Source: Levilactobacillus parabrevis ATCC 53295 (lineage in GTDB: Bacteria; Bacillota; Bacilli; Lactobacillales; Lactobacillaceae). Taken from it: a stretch of 44,503 nt of DNA. Each line of letters opens with the position of its first letter. The first letter of the stretch is position 1. Positions 31,706 through 40,709 of this stretch are shown in pieces. Position numbers and translations under genes: made by a program. The notes below the pieces were generated by a model. That model was not told the origin of the DNA. It saw only the letters and a list, made by a program, of their open reading frames with translations, and did not search any database. The stretch covers positions 1 through 44,503 of the forward strand of contig NZ_AZCZ01000020.1 of the NCBI RefSeq assembly GCF_001434055.1. Reading direction: 5' to 3'.

Positions 31706-33438
31706 TTGACCGTCGCCCCTTCCATTTCGGACCGCAACCGTACATAGGCACCGCCCTGTTGCTGAAGTTCAGCAGGTGTCCCTTGTTGGACGATCTCACC
31801 ATGGTCCATAACTAAAATATAATCCATCTCATTCATCCAATGTAACCGATGAGTCGCGAAGAAGACCAAGTGGTTGTCAAAGACTGGCAACATGGTCTGC
31901 TTCAACTCGACTTCCGTTTCAATATCCAGATGCGCTGTGGGTTCGTCAAACAGTAAGATTCGCCGTGAATCGTCCAGGAAGGCTCGCGCCAACGCAATTC
32001 GTTGGGCCTGTCCCCCACTGACGCCCCGCGCACCTTCACCGATTGGCGTATCCAAGCCAGCCGGCAACGTGGCAATCCAGTCGGTCAGTCCAGCCTTCGC
32101 TGCCGCTGCAGCAATCGCATCATCAGACGCATTGGGCGCGTAGAAGGCCAAGTTATCGCGCAAACTGGCGTGGAAAAGATACGGTGCCTGTGGAATGTAA
32201 ACGAAGCTGTGCTGCCAAGCTTGCTGGTCAAGATGGGGAACGGCCGTGCCTCGCACGTTGATTTGACCGTCATCCGGACTCAAAAAGCCCCCTAACGTGT
32301 TGATTAAGGTGGATTTCCCGGAACCAGAAGCGCCGATGATGCCCACCTTCTGAAAGCCACGAACGTCAAAGTTTATGTTCTTCAGTGTCGGCTTATCCGT
32401 GGCCTCATAGCTGACGTTGACGTGGTCGAACTTGATGGCGTCATTTGCCTGCCAGACAGGATCACGTACTGGCAATAAGTCCCGGTCAGCTGGCGTCTTG
32501 CGTTGCAAAACGTCTAGAACGGCTGTCAGCGCATTCTTCCCATTCAACGTCGCATGATAGTCATTAGCAAAGTTACGAATTGGTGCAAAGTAGTCCGGTG
32601 CTAGGGTCAAAATAATTAAGGCCGGCAACAAATGAATCGTCCCGTTCATCAGGCCAAAGCCCAAGAAGACGGCGATGATGGCGATGGACAAGGTCGTGAA
32701 GAAATCCAACGCAAACGTTGAGGTCATCGCAATCGTCAGGGTCGACATGGTCTTCTTTCGATAATCCTCACTGACCTGGTAGACGTTGTTGGCATAGGTC
32801 TTGTTCAACCCCAACTGCTTCAACGTTGGTAACCCCCGCAAGGTATCGACAAAGTGATTGGATAACCGCTGGTAGCCCGCATACTGCCGGTCGGCTTTGG
32901 CCTGCGCCGCGAGTCCCAGAATAATCATAAAGAAGATAATTAACGGGTAGATAGCGAGCAGGAATAACGCTTCTTTCCACTGGATCAAGGCTATGTAAAT
33001 CAAAACGATCCACGGTGTCAGGGATAGATCCAACACCTTGCCGATAATCAACATCAAATACGTCTGAATCTTATCGATCCCCTCAAGGCCCATGGTGACC
33101 ACGTTCCCGGTCCCCTTCTGCGCAACAACACTGGGCCCCAGGTCGAATAGCTTGGCCATGAACTGCTTCCGTAAAGTCTTCGTCGTTTTCTCCACGAACG
33201 GATACAGGAGCCAATTCTGTGCCAACGTAAGGAGATGGCGGGCTAGAAAGGCCACGGCAAACAGGGCCAGTGGCGCCACGATGGTCCGCACGGATTTCAT
33301 GTGCCACAGGTTCACGATGGCAATTGACAGGTAGCGGGCCTGAAAGATAATCATGAACGCCTGAATGAACGTTAGGACGGCCATTACCGCTGCAGCCGGC
33401 TTGACGCCTGGAAATTTAAAAACACGCTGATCAATCAA
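31702..33438 (-). CDS. cydD: Thiol reductant/heme ABC exporter subunit CydD
   Basis: CydD is the partner of CydC. The 578-residue protein has TM segments in the first 300 residues (PAAAVMAVLTFIQAF onward), Walker A GASGSGKST near 372, signature VSGGQAQR near 482 and Walker B RILLFDEPT near 503. The start is TTG at 33438, 7 bases after AGAGGGGG; an upstream TTG in frame would translate the binding site. It has its own promoter with a cre-like box (33475-33512) and is separated from cydB by a terminator, so cydDC can be expressed apart from cydAB. Confidence 0.92.
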   Translation of the reverse strand: MIDQRVFKFPGVKPAAAVMAVLTFIQAFMIIFQARYLSIAIVNLWHMKSVRTIVAPLALFAVAFLARHLLTLAQNWLLYPFVEKTTKTLRKQFMAKLFDLGPSVVAQKGTGNVVTMGLEGIDKIQTYLMLIIGKVLDLSLTPWIVLIYIALIQWKEALFLLAIYPLIIFFMIILGLAAQAKADRQYAGYQRLSNHFVDTLRGLPTLKQLGLNKTYANNVYQVSEDYRKKTMSTLTIAMTSTFALDFFTTLSIAIIAVFLGFGLMNGTIHLLPALIILTLAPDYFAPIRNFANDYHATLNGKNALTAVLDVLQRKTPADRDLLPVRDPVWQANDAIKFDHVNVSYEATDKPTLKNINFDVRGFQKVGIIGASGSGKSTLINTLGGFLSPDDGQINVRGTAVPHLDQQAWQHSFVYIPQAPYLFHASLRDNLAFYAPNASDDAIAAAAAKAGLTDWIATLPAGLDTPIGEGARGVSGGQAQRIALARAFLDDSRRILLFDEPTAHLDIETEVELKQTMLPVFDNHLVFFATHRLHWMNEMDYILVMDHGEIVQQGTPAELQQQGGAYVRLRSEMEGATVK

Positions 33439-33474
33439 AATAACGCCCCCTCTAAACAAGTAAGTCTTACTGCT

Positions 33475-33512
33475 ATGATACAGCTTTCATCGCCACATTT
33501 CGAGCGCTTACA
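33475..33512 (-). promoter_or_regulatory. cydD promoter with overlapping cre-like box
   Basis: TCGAAA (33498-33503), 17-base spacer, TATCAT (33475-33480) on the minus strand. TGTAAGCGCTCGAA at 33499-33512 resembles a CcpA cre and covers the -35 box, which would give repression by glucose. Confidence 0.55.
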
Positions 33513-33561
33513 TCGCTGATATACGCTCAATTTAAACTCTTCATTTCACGGGTGCAACCAA

Positions 33562-33592
33562 TCAAAAAGGACGCCGCCCGAAGACGACATCC
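33562..33592 (-). terminator. Terminator between cydB and cydD
   Basis: A 10-bp stem GGATGTCGTC / GGCGGCGTCC around a TTCG tetraloop, then TTTTT, 20 bases after the cydB stop. Confidence 0.85.
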
Positions 33593-33612
33593 CCGATTGC
33601 ATTTATTTCAAG

Positions 33613-34623
33613 CTAAGCGCTCTGCTTTGGTGAAGCCAGACGCTTGTAGAAGACCCAGTAACTCCAGATGAAGTAGATCAGCACGATCGGCAGAATACTG
33701 AACGTGAGAATCGTCATCAGATGAAGCGTGTAAGGTGAGTTTGAAGAGTTCTTGATTAACAGCGAGTTGGCCGGATTGTTGGCGATCATGACCCGTGGGA
33801 ATAACCCATCGAAGATCAAGACAACCACACTAATCAGTGATAACCCACTGCCAACAAAGGACAGCCACTCGTGGTTCCCCAGAACACCCCAGTAAGCCAA
33901 GGCGGTGAAGATGACTAGTGCGACCACGATAGCCGTGGTGGTCATTGGCTTCTTGGCGAAGAAGTCGGTGGAGAAGAATAACAGAACGGCGAAGAGCACT
34001 TCCCCGGCAAAGAGTACCGGGTAAAGAATCTTGTTCCAGGCTAAGGCCCGGTCTCGCAAACCGCCGGAAGTCTTCAAACGAATGAAGTTCAAGCCGTGGA
34101 CCAGACTCAAGACGGTCACAGCAACCCCACCAACGAGGGAGAACAGGTTGACGTAATCGCCAAAGTGAGCGGTCATGTCACCGTTCTTATCGATTGGCAT
34201 CCCGGCAATCATCGCGGTGAACAGCATCCCAAAGAGGAAGGCTGCACAGAAGCTCCCGATGGTAGAAGCCCATTCCCAGAAGCTCCGCCAAGTATCCGTT
34301 TTCATATTTGCTCGGAACTCGAAGGAAACGCCCCGGAAAATCAACGCTGCTAGAATCAGGAATAAAATCAGATAGAAACCAGAGAATAAGGTGGCATACC
34401 ACATTGGGAAGGACGCGAACATCGCCCCACCGGCAGTGATCAGCCAAACTTCGTTACCGTCCCAGTGTGGGCCAATGGTCTTGATGACCACGTCCCGTTC
34501 GTCACTGTTCTTGGCGAAACTCTTCACCAACATCCCGACACCGAAGTCGAACCCTTCAAGGAAGAAGAAACCACTAAACAACACGCCAATGAGAATGAAC
34601 CATACAAGCTGCAGGCTAGTCAT
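33613..34623 (-). CDS. cydB: Cytochrome bd ubiquinol/menaquinol oxidase subunit II
   Basis: CydB pairs with CydA in the membrane as the bd-type terminal oxidase. The 336-residue protein has about eight hydrophobic segments, LEGFDFGVGML near residue 23 and the PHWDGNEVWLITAGG motif near 52, both typical. Its ATG at 34623 lies 8 bases inside the end of cydA, so the two are coupled. Confidence 0.96.
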   Translation of the reverse strand: MTSLQLVWFILIGVLFSGFFFLEGFDFGVGMLVKSFAKNSDERDVVIKTIGPHWDGNEVWLITAGGAMFASFPMWYATLFSGFYLILFLILAALIFRGVSFEFRANMKTDTWRSFWEWASTIGSFCAAFLFGMLFTAMIAGMPIDKNGDMTAHFGDYVNLFSLVGGVAVTVLSLVHGLNFIRLKTSGGLRDRALAWNKILYPVLFAGEVLFAVLLFFSTDFFAKKPMTTTAIVVALVIFTALAYWGVLGNHEWLSFVGSGLSLISVVVLIFDGLFPRVMIANNPANSLLIKNSSNSPYTLHLMTILTFSILPIVLIYFIWSYWVFYKRLASPKQSA

Positions 34624-36070
34624 GGTTGAACGCCCCCTTCGAGTAAGGATCTAACTCTTTCGTATCACCAGCTGAATAGCCGTCGGTGTTCTCGGCATCC
34701 GGACCAGCCTTTAACGTCCGGTGGCAGAGGATAATCATGATGAGCCCCATGATGGCAAACATGGCAAAGTAAACGATGTTCGTTGTCAGCAATGAGGCCA
34801 CAGATACATTCGGCGAAACCGCGTCGGCAATGGTCAACAGGCCATAGACGATCCAAGGGTAACGACCGAATTCAGTGATAAACCAACCAGCGGTGTTTAC
34901 AACGAATGGTAACCACAGGCACAGTCCCATAATGTAGAGGAACCAGCGCTGCTTCATAATCAATTGTGATCTCTTACGGTTAAAGATCAAGCCCACGATG
35001 GCGAGTAAGGCGAACAGGGCCCCAGCACCTGACATGATTCGGAAACTCCAGAACAGTGTCTTCGTTGGGACGTAGTAGTTCATGTCGCTCCCAAACTTCT
35101 TATCGTACTTCGCGTGCATATCTTTATTGATTTGATTCATGCCTTTAACGGTCCCAGTCGTCTTGTGATAACTTAATAGGTTCAGGACGTAAGGCACGTC
35201 GACGGACCAGGTCGTCTTGTGTTGCTTCGTATTGAAGCCAGAGACAGCGGCCCATTCACCCTTGTTGGTCGAGTTCTTGTAGAGCCCTTCCATAGCGGCA
35301 AACTTCATGGGCTGGTTGTTGATCAGGTAACGACTCTGCAGGTCACCAGTAGCGATGGACCCCAGAGAGAAAATCAAACCGATAACTAAGGCAACGTTCA
35401 ATGACTTCCGGTAGAAGTCCACGTGGTCTTTCTTAAGTAAGCGCCAAGCACAGCACCCAGCGATAACGAAGGCAGCGGTTACAAAAGCCCCGAAAATAAC
35501 ATGCGGGAACTCATTCCATAACTGCGGATTCCCAATCACTTTACCAAAGCTGACCATTTGAACGTGACCAGTCTGTTGGTTGATGATGTAGCCTAAAGGA
35601 TTTTGCATGAAACTGTTGGCCGCCAAAATCCATAATGCGGATAGTGAAGACCCGAACATAACTAACCAAATAAAGAGCGTGTGGACCCACTTATTGAAGC
35701 GACCCCAAGTAAACATCCACATCCCGATGAACGTGGATTCCAAGAAGAATGCAGCCAGGGCTTCAATGGCCAATGGTGCACCGAAGATGTCCCCCATGAA
35801 CCGAGAGTATTCGGACCAGTTCATCCCGAATTGGAACTCTTGGATGATACCGGTAACCACACCAACGGCGAAGCTGTAGAGGAACATTTTACCCCAGAAC
35901 TGCGCCATCTTCTTGTAGTCCTCATCACCCTTGATGGCGTACATGGTTTCCATGACTGCCACCACGAAGGCTAACCCGATTGAAAATGGAACGAAGAAGA
36001 AGTGAAAGACAGTGGTCATTCCAAATTGGAACCGTGCTAGGCCTAGGATATCCAGACCAAGATTTAGCAT
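34616..36070 (-). CDS. cydA: Cytochrome bd oxidase subunit I
   Basis: CydA carries heme b558, b595 and d and oxidises quinol while reducing oxygen to water. The 484-residue protein has RFQFGMTTVFHFFFVP with the conserved His near residue 23 (the b595/d ligand position), a later axial His in NEFPHVIFGAF near 188, and FGRYPWIVYG (GRxPW motif, near 405) of the quinol-binding region. The extracellular Q-loop is short, as in Firmicutes. It needs externally supplied heme in most lactobacilli; no heme synthesis genes are in the window. Confidence 0.97.
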   Translation of the reverse strand: MLNLGLDILGLARFQFGMTTVFHFFFVPFSIGLAFVVAVMETMYAIKGDEDYKKMAQFWGKMFLYSFAVGVVTGIIQEFQFGMNWSEYSRFMGDIFGAPLAIEALAAFFLESTFIGMWMFTWGRFNKWVHTLFIWLVMFGSSLSALWILAANSFMQNPLGYIINQQTGHVQMVSFGKVIGNPQLWNEFPHVIFGAFVTAAFVIAGCCAWRLLKKDHVDFYRKSLNVALVIGLIFSLGSIATGDLQSRYLINNQPMKFAAMEGLYKNSTNKGEWAAVSGFNTKQHKTTWSVDVPYVLNLLSYHKTTGTVKGMNQINKDMHAKYDKKFGSDMNYYVPTKTLFWSFRIMSGAGALFALLAIVGLIFNRKRSQLIMKQRWFLYIMGLCLWLPFVVNTAGWFITEFGRYPWIVYGLLTIADAVSPNVSVASLLTTNIVYFAMFAIMGLIMIILCHRTLKAGPDAENTDGYSAGDTKELDPYSKGAFNHD

Positions 36071-36126
36071 TTTTCTAACCTCCCCAAACGTTATTAGTGT
36101 AAATAAATAATTGCTGTCTTGTGTTC

Positions 36127-36155
36127 ATTATATCTAGTGATAAGTGAATTTTCAA
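36127..36155 (-). promoter_or_regulatory. cydAB promoter
   Basis: On the minus strand TTGAAA (36150-36155), 17-base spacer and TATAAT (36127-36132); the ATG of cydA is 56 bases further. No clear Rex-type (TTGTGAA/TTCACAA) operator was found. Confidence 0.75.
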
Positions 36156-36270
36156 TGGTTGGGCCTTAATATCCCCAAAGATGATGGTATATATTCGAAA
36201 TTCGTGTGTTAATTGTTCGGTGACTTTCGTAACACTTCTGAAAATGTGTGTTATCTTTGCTAGGAAATTA

Positions 36271-36284
36271 TGCATGCGCTTTCA
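36271..36284. promoter_or_regulatory. cre-like box between cydA and the hydroxyacid dehydrogenase gene
   Basis: TGAAAGCGCATGCA on the minus strand matches the cre consensus at all positions except one. It is about 115 bases upstream of the cydA -35 box and 74 bases before the divergent gene's start, so it may act on either. Confidence 0.5.
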
Positions 36285-36357
36285 AATTTAACGGATAAAA
36301 TACACAAAGTCGTGCTAAAATAATAGATAAGTAATAGGTATGAGGAGGTTTTTCATC

Positions 36358-37305
36358 ATGGCAGAACGCGTACTTACCTTACAACCCTTAACAGCTGAAC
36401 AACGGGTGCAATTGGAAAAGACCGGTGTCGAAGTCGTCGACGCTGAAAACTGGGAAGCAGCAGCCCCCATCACCATCATCTTTGGTTGGGATAAAAAGGT
36501 TGGCCCAGCAGCGCTGATGGCGCCAAACAACCAGGTCAAATGGATTCAAACGGTCAGCGCCGGGATCGACTACCTGCCGCTGGACTGGATCAAGGCCCAT
36601 AATGTCCAGGTGACCAACGCTAGTGGCGTCTACTCACCGGCAATTGCGGAATCGACGTTAGGCTACCTGCTGTACTTTGTGCGCGGCTTTAACGAAGCCG
36701 TGAAGAATCAGGCGGGTCACTTCTGGCAGGTGCCTGCACGGGATGATTTGAGCATGCTGGCGAGCCAGAAGGTCGTTATTTATGGTACCGGGAGTATTGG
36801 CCAGGCGATTGCGAAGTTACTGAATGGCTTTGGCAATCGCCCATCGGGGGTCAATCGCTCGGGTCATCCGGTAGAGGGCTTTGTGGAAACGGCTAGCTTG
36901 GCTAACGATAGCACCCTGCTGAAGGATGCGGACGTGGTCATCAACGCCATGCCTGCGACCAGCACGACCGTCCACTACTTCGACGAGAGCTTCTTCAAGC
37001 AATTGGACGAGCTCAACATTTTCATCAACGTGGGCCGTGGCAAATCAGTCGACCAGCAGGCGCTGATGAACGCCCTCCTCTACCAAAACGTGTTGCATGC
37101 GGCACTGGACGTGTTCGAAGAGGAACCACTGGCTAAGGATTCCCGGCTGTGGGATTACCCGAACGTATTGGTTACCCCACACCAAACTGGGTTTGCTAAG
37201 GAAAATACGAAGCCAATTCTGGATATTTTCGGGAAGAACCTGACGAGTTGGTTGGCTGATGGCAGTTTGTCGGTTAATTTGACGGATGTGAGTTTGGGGT
37301 ACTAA
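36358..37305 (+). CDS. D-2-hydroxyacid dehydrogenase family protein
   Basis: This NAD(P)-dependent oxidoreductase interconverts a D-2-hydroxy acid and a 2-oxo acid. The exact substrate is not clear. The 315-residue product has the dinucleotide motif VVIYGTGSIGQAIA near residue 142 and the catalytic triad in NVGRGKSVDQ (Arg), DVFEEEPLAKD (Glu) and VTPHQTGFAKEN (His). The N-terminal third is more divergent. ATG at 36358 follows GAGGAGG; an earlier in-frame ATG has a weaker context. It is monocistronic with a shared terminator. It lacks the close features of D-lactate dehydrogenase LdhA, so I leave the symbol empty. Confidence 0.9.
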   Translation: MAERVLTLQPLTAEQRVQLEKTGVEVVDAENWEAAAPITIIFGWDKKVGPAALMAPNNQVKWIQTVSAGIDYLPLDWIKAHNVQVTNASGVYSPAIAESTLGYLLYFVRGFNEAVKNQAGHFWQVPARDDLSMLASQKVVIYGTGSIGQAIAKLLNGFGNRPSGVNRSGHPVEGFVETASLANDSTLLKDADVVINAMPATSTTVHYFDESFFKQLDELNIFINVGRGKSVDQQALMNALLYQNVLHAALDVFEEEPLAKDSRLWDYPNVLVTPHQTGFAKENTKPILDIFGKNLTSWLADGSLSVNLTDVSLGY

Positions 37306-37320
37306 AACAATTTAACTAGC

Positions 37321-37360
37321 AAAAATGGACACCAAGAAAATTTTCTTGATGTCCATTTTC
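37321..37360. terminator. Bidirectional terminator
   Basis: AATGGACACCAAGAAAA / TTTTCTTGATGTCCATT stem with A- and T-rich flanks; it serves the dehydrogenase gene on plus and the LCP gene on minus, which end 15 bases to each side. Confidence 0.85.
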
Positions 37361-37372
37361 TATAGTTTTATC

Positions 37373-38428
37373 CTAATACCCGCCGCCGTTAGAACCACCA
37401 GCATCCCCATTACTCTCAGTCGTATCCGTACTGGTCGTTGCAGTGGCCGCCGTGTCCATATTGGCAATAGTCCCAGTTGCTTTGTATTCAAGGCTCAGGC
37501 CATTACAAATGTAATTCGTCACCCGTTGAAGTTCGGATTTTGAGGCCACCTCCATACTCTGGCTATTGATGGTCTCACTCGTTCCCTGCAAGTGGGTTGT
37601 CTTAATGTGTTGGGTTGCCGACAGGTAGGTTCTTGCCAGCGCCGTCAGATCGTTAAACGTCAGATCTGTCTGGGTTTGCTTTGTCAGTGAACTAATAAAC
37701 GCTTCGTTAAGCAAGGTGCTAACGGAGCCCGACTTCTTCAGCAAGGCCATGATGACCTTCCGCTGCCGTGTTTGCCGGCCATAGTCTCCCTTCGGATCGT
37801 CATCACGCATCCGCGAGTAAGCCAGGGCTTTCTTCCCGTTCATATGCGTCTTGACGCCCTTCTTGAAGGTGTAGCCGCCGTAACTAAAGCTCAACGTTGG
37901 CGTCAATGTCACCCCGCCAACCTCATCAATAATCTTCTCCATACCGCCCATGTTGATAATGGCATAGAAGTCAATCGGCACGTTTAACATCTGCTGCACG
38001 GTCGTGATGGCTGTCTTGGACTTGCCGTACGCGTACGCGGCATTAATTTTCGACACACCATAATTCTCGTAACCCGGAATGTTCACGGCCGTATCCCGCG
38101 GCAGACTGGTGATCGTCGTCTTATCCGTCTTCGGATTAATGGTCACAACCATCATACTATCGGTTCGCCCGGCAAACGTCCGCCCCAACGCCCCAGTATC
38201 GGTTCCCATTAGCAGAATCGAAATTGGCTTCTTCGCGGACAGTTGCTCATCGACATTCCGTAGCTTCTTCACCCCTGACGCCTTGTAGGAGCTCTTCACA
38301 GTGTTCTTTAAACTTTGGTACTTATGCATCCCGTAAGCCGTTCCACCTGCAAATAAGGCTAGAATCAGGATAATAATGATATTTCGAATAGGATGACGCT
38401 TTCTTCTTGGTCTCCGTCGCGGTTCCAT
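37373..38428 (-). CDS. LCP-family (LytR-CpsA-Psr) cell wall protein
   Basis: LCP proteins transfer wall teichoic acid or capsule polymers from undecaprenyl phosphate to peptidoglycan, outside the membrane. The 351-residue product has a very basic cytosolic tail (EPRRRPRRKRH), one TM helix (about residues 13-34) and an extracellular LCP domain with SILLMGTDTG, the catalytic GRTDSMMV Arg-Asp pair and ITSLPRDTAV. The C-terminus is low-complexity (Thr/Ser/Gly-rich) and ends GGGY. Start is ATG at 38428; an ATG 9 codons upstream also lies in frame but has no clear ribosome binding site, while AAGGGTGG precedes the chosen one. It is monocistronic. Confidence 0.9.
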   Translation of the reverse strand: MEPRRRPRRKRHPIRNIIIILILALFAGGTAYGMHKYQSLKNTVKSSYKASGVKKLRNVDEQLSAKKPISILLMGTDTGALGRTFAGRTDSMMVVTINPKTDKTTITSLPRDTAVNIPGYENYGVSKINAAYAYGKSKTAITTVQQMLNVPIDFYAIINMGGMEKIIDEVGGVTLTPTLSFSYGGYTFKKGVKTHMNGKKALAYSRMRDDDPKGDYGRQTRQRKVIMALLKKSGSVSTLLNEAFISSLTKQTQTDLTFNDLTALARTYLSATQHIKTTHLQGTSETINSQSMEVASKSELQRVTNYICNGLSLEYKATGTIANMDTAATATTSTDTTESNGDAGGSNGGGY

Positions 38429-38506
38429 GGTTGTGTTAACCACCCTTCCACCCATCCGTTAACTTACCGAATGGTTTAAATTACTCTCGTCTTAACTGAC
38501 TTGTCC

Positions 38507-38512
38507 ATTATA
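38507..38512 (-). promoter_or_regulatory. -10 box of the LCP gene
   Basis: TATAAT on the minus strand, 80 bases before the start; TAGAAA 18 bases upstream is a weak -35. Confidence 0.45.
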
Positions 38513-38553
38513 GGGGCCTTTCCTTAACACTTTCTAAGTCCATAACATTCTTA

Positions 38554-38591
38554 ATAAAAAACAAAGCCTTGCCGTCTCTGCAGCAAAGCTT
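38554..38591 (-). terminator. Terminator of the CAT-type permease gene
   Basis: On the minus strand AAGCTTTGCT pairs with GGCAAGGCTT (G-U included), then TTTGTTTTTT, 40 bases after the stop. Confidence 0.8.
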
Positions 38592-38630
38592 CGATGTTTA
38601 TCTCAGTTCTGTTTGACTGCCCGTTCACCG

Positions 38631-40049
38631 TCAGTCCGTAGCCGTCTCACGTCGAACGCGGCTGTGGTGGTAACCATAGCTCACGTACACAATGAGTCCA
38701 AGAACGACCCAGACACCAAAGGCTTCCCAGGTAAATGGTTGTAACTGCGTCATCAGATAGACGCAGGCCAGGAAGGACGCGATTGGCAGGACAGGATACC
38801 ATGGCACCTTAAACGATGTATCCATGTCCTTAAATCGTTCGTCATGGCGCAAGAAGACAATGCCAAGTGAAACCATCGCAAACGCCGACAGCGTTCCAAT
38901 GTTAACCAATTCAGCAATCTTATCAATGGGAATAAACGCCGCAAAAATACTAGCGACGATCCCAAAAATCCAAGTGTTGGCCACGGGAACGTGCGTCCTA
39001 GGGTGCAATTTCTTCAGCGATGCTGGCAATAGGCCGTCACGGCTGATGGCAAACAACAGTCGCGTGCCCCCGTAAGACATGACGATTAACACGGTCGTCA
39101 TCCCCACGATAGCCCCAAAGGAAATCACACCAGCCGCCCAGTCCTGATGAATCAGGTTGAGGGCAAAGGCCACCGGATCGGCCACACCAAGCTTCGTATA
39201 GTGCACAACCCCGACTAAGACAGCCGACAGGCCAATGTAGAGCACCGCCGCTACTAACAACGATGAGATGATCCCGATGGGCATGTTGCGTTTAGGATTC
39301 TTAACTTCCTCACTGGCGGTTGATACAGCATCGAACCCGATGTATGCATAGAAGGCCACCGCGGCACCTTTGAAGACTCCGTGTGTTCCGAATGGTAAAA
39401 ATGGGCGATAATTTGAAGGCTCGACGTAAAAAATAGCAATTGCAATAAATAAGAGAATGACTAAAATCTTGACGATCACCATAATGTTATTGATTCGCGC
39501 TGATTCCCGAATCCCCTTCGAGAGTAACGCTGCTACTAACATGGTGATCAGTAAGGCAACAATATCGATGCCACCACCCTTGACACCAGCGGTACCCGCT
39601 GCGGCTTGGAGGAACGCCGGGAGTTTAATCCCGAATCCCCCCATCAAGTTCTGGAAATACGATGACCAACTAACGGCCACCGACGACACGGCGAAGAGAT
39701 ACTCAGAAATCAACGCCCAGCCCAGAATCCACGCCACGAATTCACCAAACACAGCGTAAACGTAGGTATAGGCACTTCCTGCTAAGGGAATCGTCGAAGA
39801 GAATTCGGAATAGCACAGCGCAGCCATCGCACAGACGACCACGGCGATCACGTACGACAACATGACACTCGGTCCCGTGTAGTTGGCCGCAATCAGGCCG
39901 GGCGTGATGAAGATCCCGGAACCTACAATCGCACCGATTCCCATCGTCGTTAGGCTGAATGCCGTTAAGGTCTTCTCCAACCCCGTTTTCTTGTATAAAT
40001 CAGTCTGCACCTGTTTCTTGATAAAAAGTTGTAGTGGCTGCTTTGCCAT
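38631..40049 (-). CDS. Amino acid permease of the CAT/YfnA type (APC superfamily)
   Basis: This is a 472-residue membrane permease with 12-14 hydrophobic segments. TTMGIGAIVGSGIFITPG at residues about 29-46 is the TM1 substrate-site motif of cationic amino acid transporter-type permeases. CYSEFSSTIPLAGSAYTY near 86 and AFYAYIGFDAVSTASEEV near 230 are also family marks. Start is ATG at 40049, 7 bases after AAGGAGG; an upstream ATG lies before this site. The substrate is not evident; branched-chain or cationic amino acids are reported for relatives. It is monocistronic. Confidence 0.88.
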   Translation of the reverse strand: MAKQPLQLFIKKQVQTDLYKKTGLEKTLTAFSLTTMGIGAIVGSGIFITPGLIAANYTGPSVMLSYVIAVVVCAMAALCYSEFSSTIPLAGSAYTYVYAVFGEFVAWILGWALISEYLFAVSSVAVSWSSYFQNLMGGFGIKLPAFLQAAAGTAGVKGGGIDIVALLITMLVAALLSKGIRESARINNIMVIVKILVILLFIAIAIFYVEPSNYRPFLPFGTHGVFKGAAVAFYAYIGFDAVSTASEEVKNPKRNMPIGIISSLLVAAVLYIGLSAVLVGVVHYTKLGVADPVAFALNLIHQDWAAGVISFGAIVGMTTVLIVMSYGGTRLLFAISRDGLLPASLKKLHPRTHVPVANTWIFGIVASIFAAFIPIDKIAELVNIGTLSAFAMVSLGIVFLRHDERFKDMDTSFKVPWYPVLPIASFLACVYLMTQLQPFTWEAFGVWVVLGLIVYVSYGYHHSRVRRETATD

Positions 40050-40668
40050 TGCGACTCCTCCTTTCACCCATATAATGAGAATTTGATAAGACTAATTATT
40101 ATATTTTAATTTTCATTGGGTGAAATGTCAAGATAAAACTGCCGTGAAAACGCATACTGACGGGATTTGTTTGCTTCCGAGATGGGTCATCTGAATAATG
40201 GTGAACTACTGTGGGTAACCATGAGATTTAGAACATCCTGCTTGGAACAGCATCGTTCGGGACTGGTTAGCCCGAAACTGTTTATTTACGAAGTTAAGAT
40301 TGGCAAAGAATCTGAGACTATCGTGCTCTCGCTGAACAGAGATTATTAATTAGAAGTCGAGCGCGACACTAGAGAGAAAATCGCCCCTTCTCACAGATTG
40401 GCAATGATTGATTGCTGGATGTCAGTGTACAATGCTTTATACCACCAACTCATGTAGGAAACGATGTCCACTTGAGTAGAATGACTACCTCTACAGCTAT
40501 ATTTTAAGACCACGTCACCAACTTCCAGCGTCCTTGCAGCCTATCCTTGCGTAAAATATAGCCAGCTCACAAATTTTTAAAATTTTTCAATAGCTCGAAA
40601 TACCGATTCTACCGCGGTTTTATCGACCTCTTTCTGGCAAAAGTTCTCGTCAGATTTTAATTTTCTTG
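40050..40668. other. Gene-free spacer between permease and asnA T-box
   Basis: About 600 bases with no supported gene. An 11-bp perfect inverted repeat, GCTATATTTTA at 40496-40506 and its complement at 40552-40562, encloses 45 bases. A short frame at 40167-40349 has no ribosome binding site. The divergent promoter for the minus-strand permease lies close to 40090-40120 but I could not place its boxes with confidence. Confidence 0.35.
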
Positions 40669-40696
40669 TTTACAAATCAAAAAAAGGTGCTAGGAT
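40669..40696 (+). promoter_or_regulatory. asnA promoter
   Basis: TTTACA (40669-40674), 16-base spacer and TAGGAT (40691-40696), a short distance ahead of the T-box. Confidence 0.6.
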
Positions 40697-40709
40697 TAAT
40701 CCCATAAGA

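Noticed and set aside
36071-36126. Rex operator in the cydA leader
   Set aside because: TTGTGTTCATT only half-matches the TTGTGAA/TTCACAA pattern and lacks the second half-site.
40167-40349. Plus-strand frame of 60 codons upstream of asnA
   Set aside because: No ribosome binding site and no similarity that I recognise.
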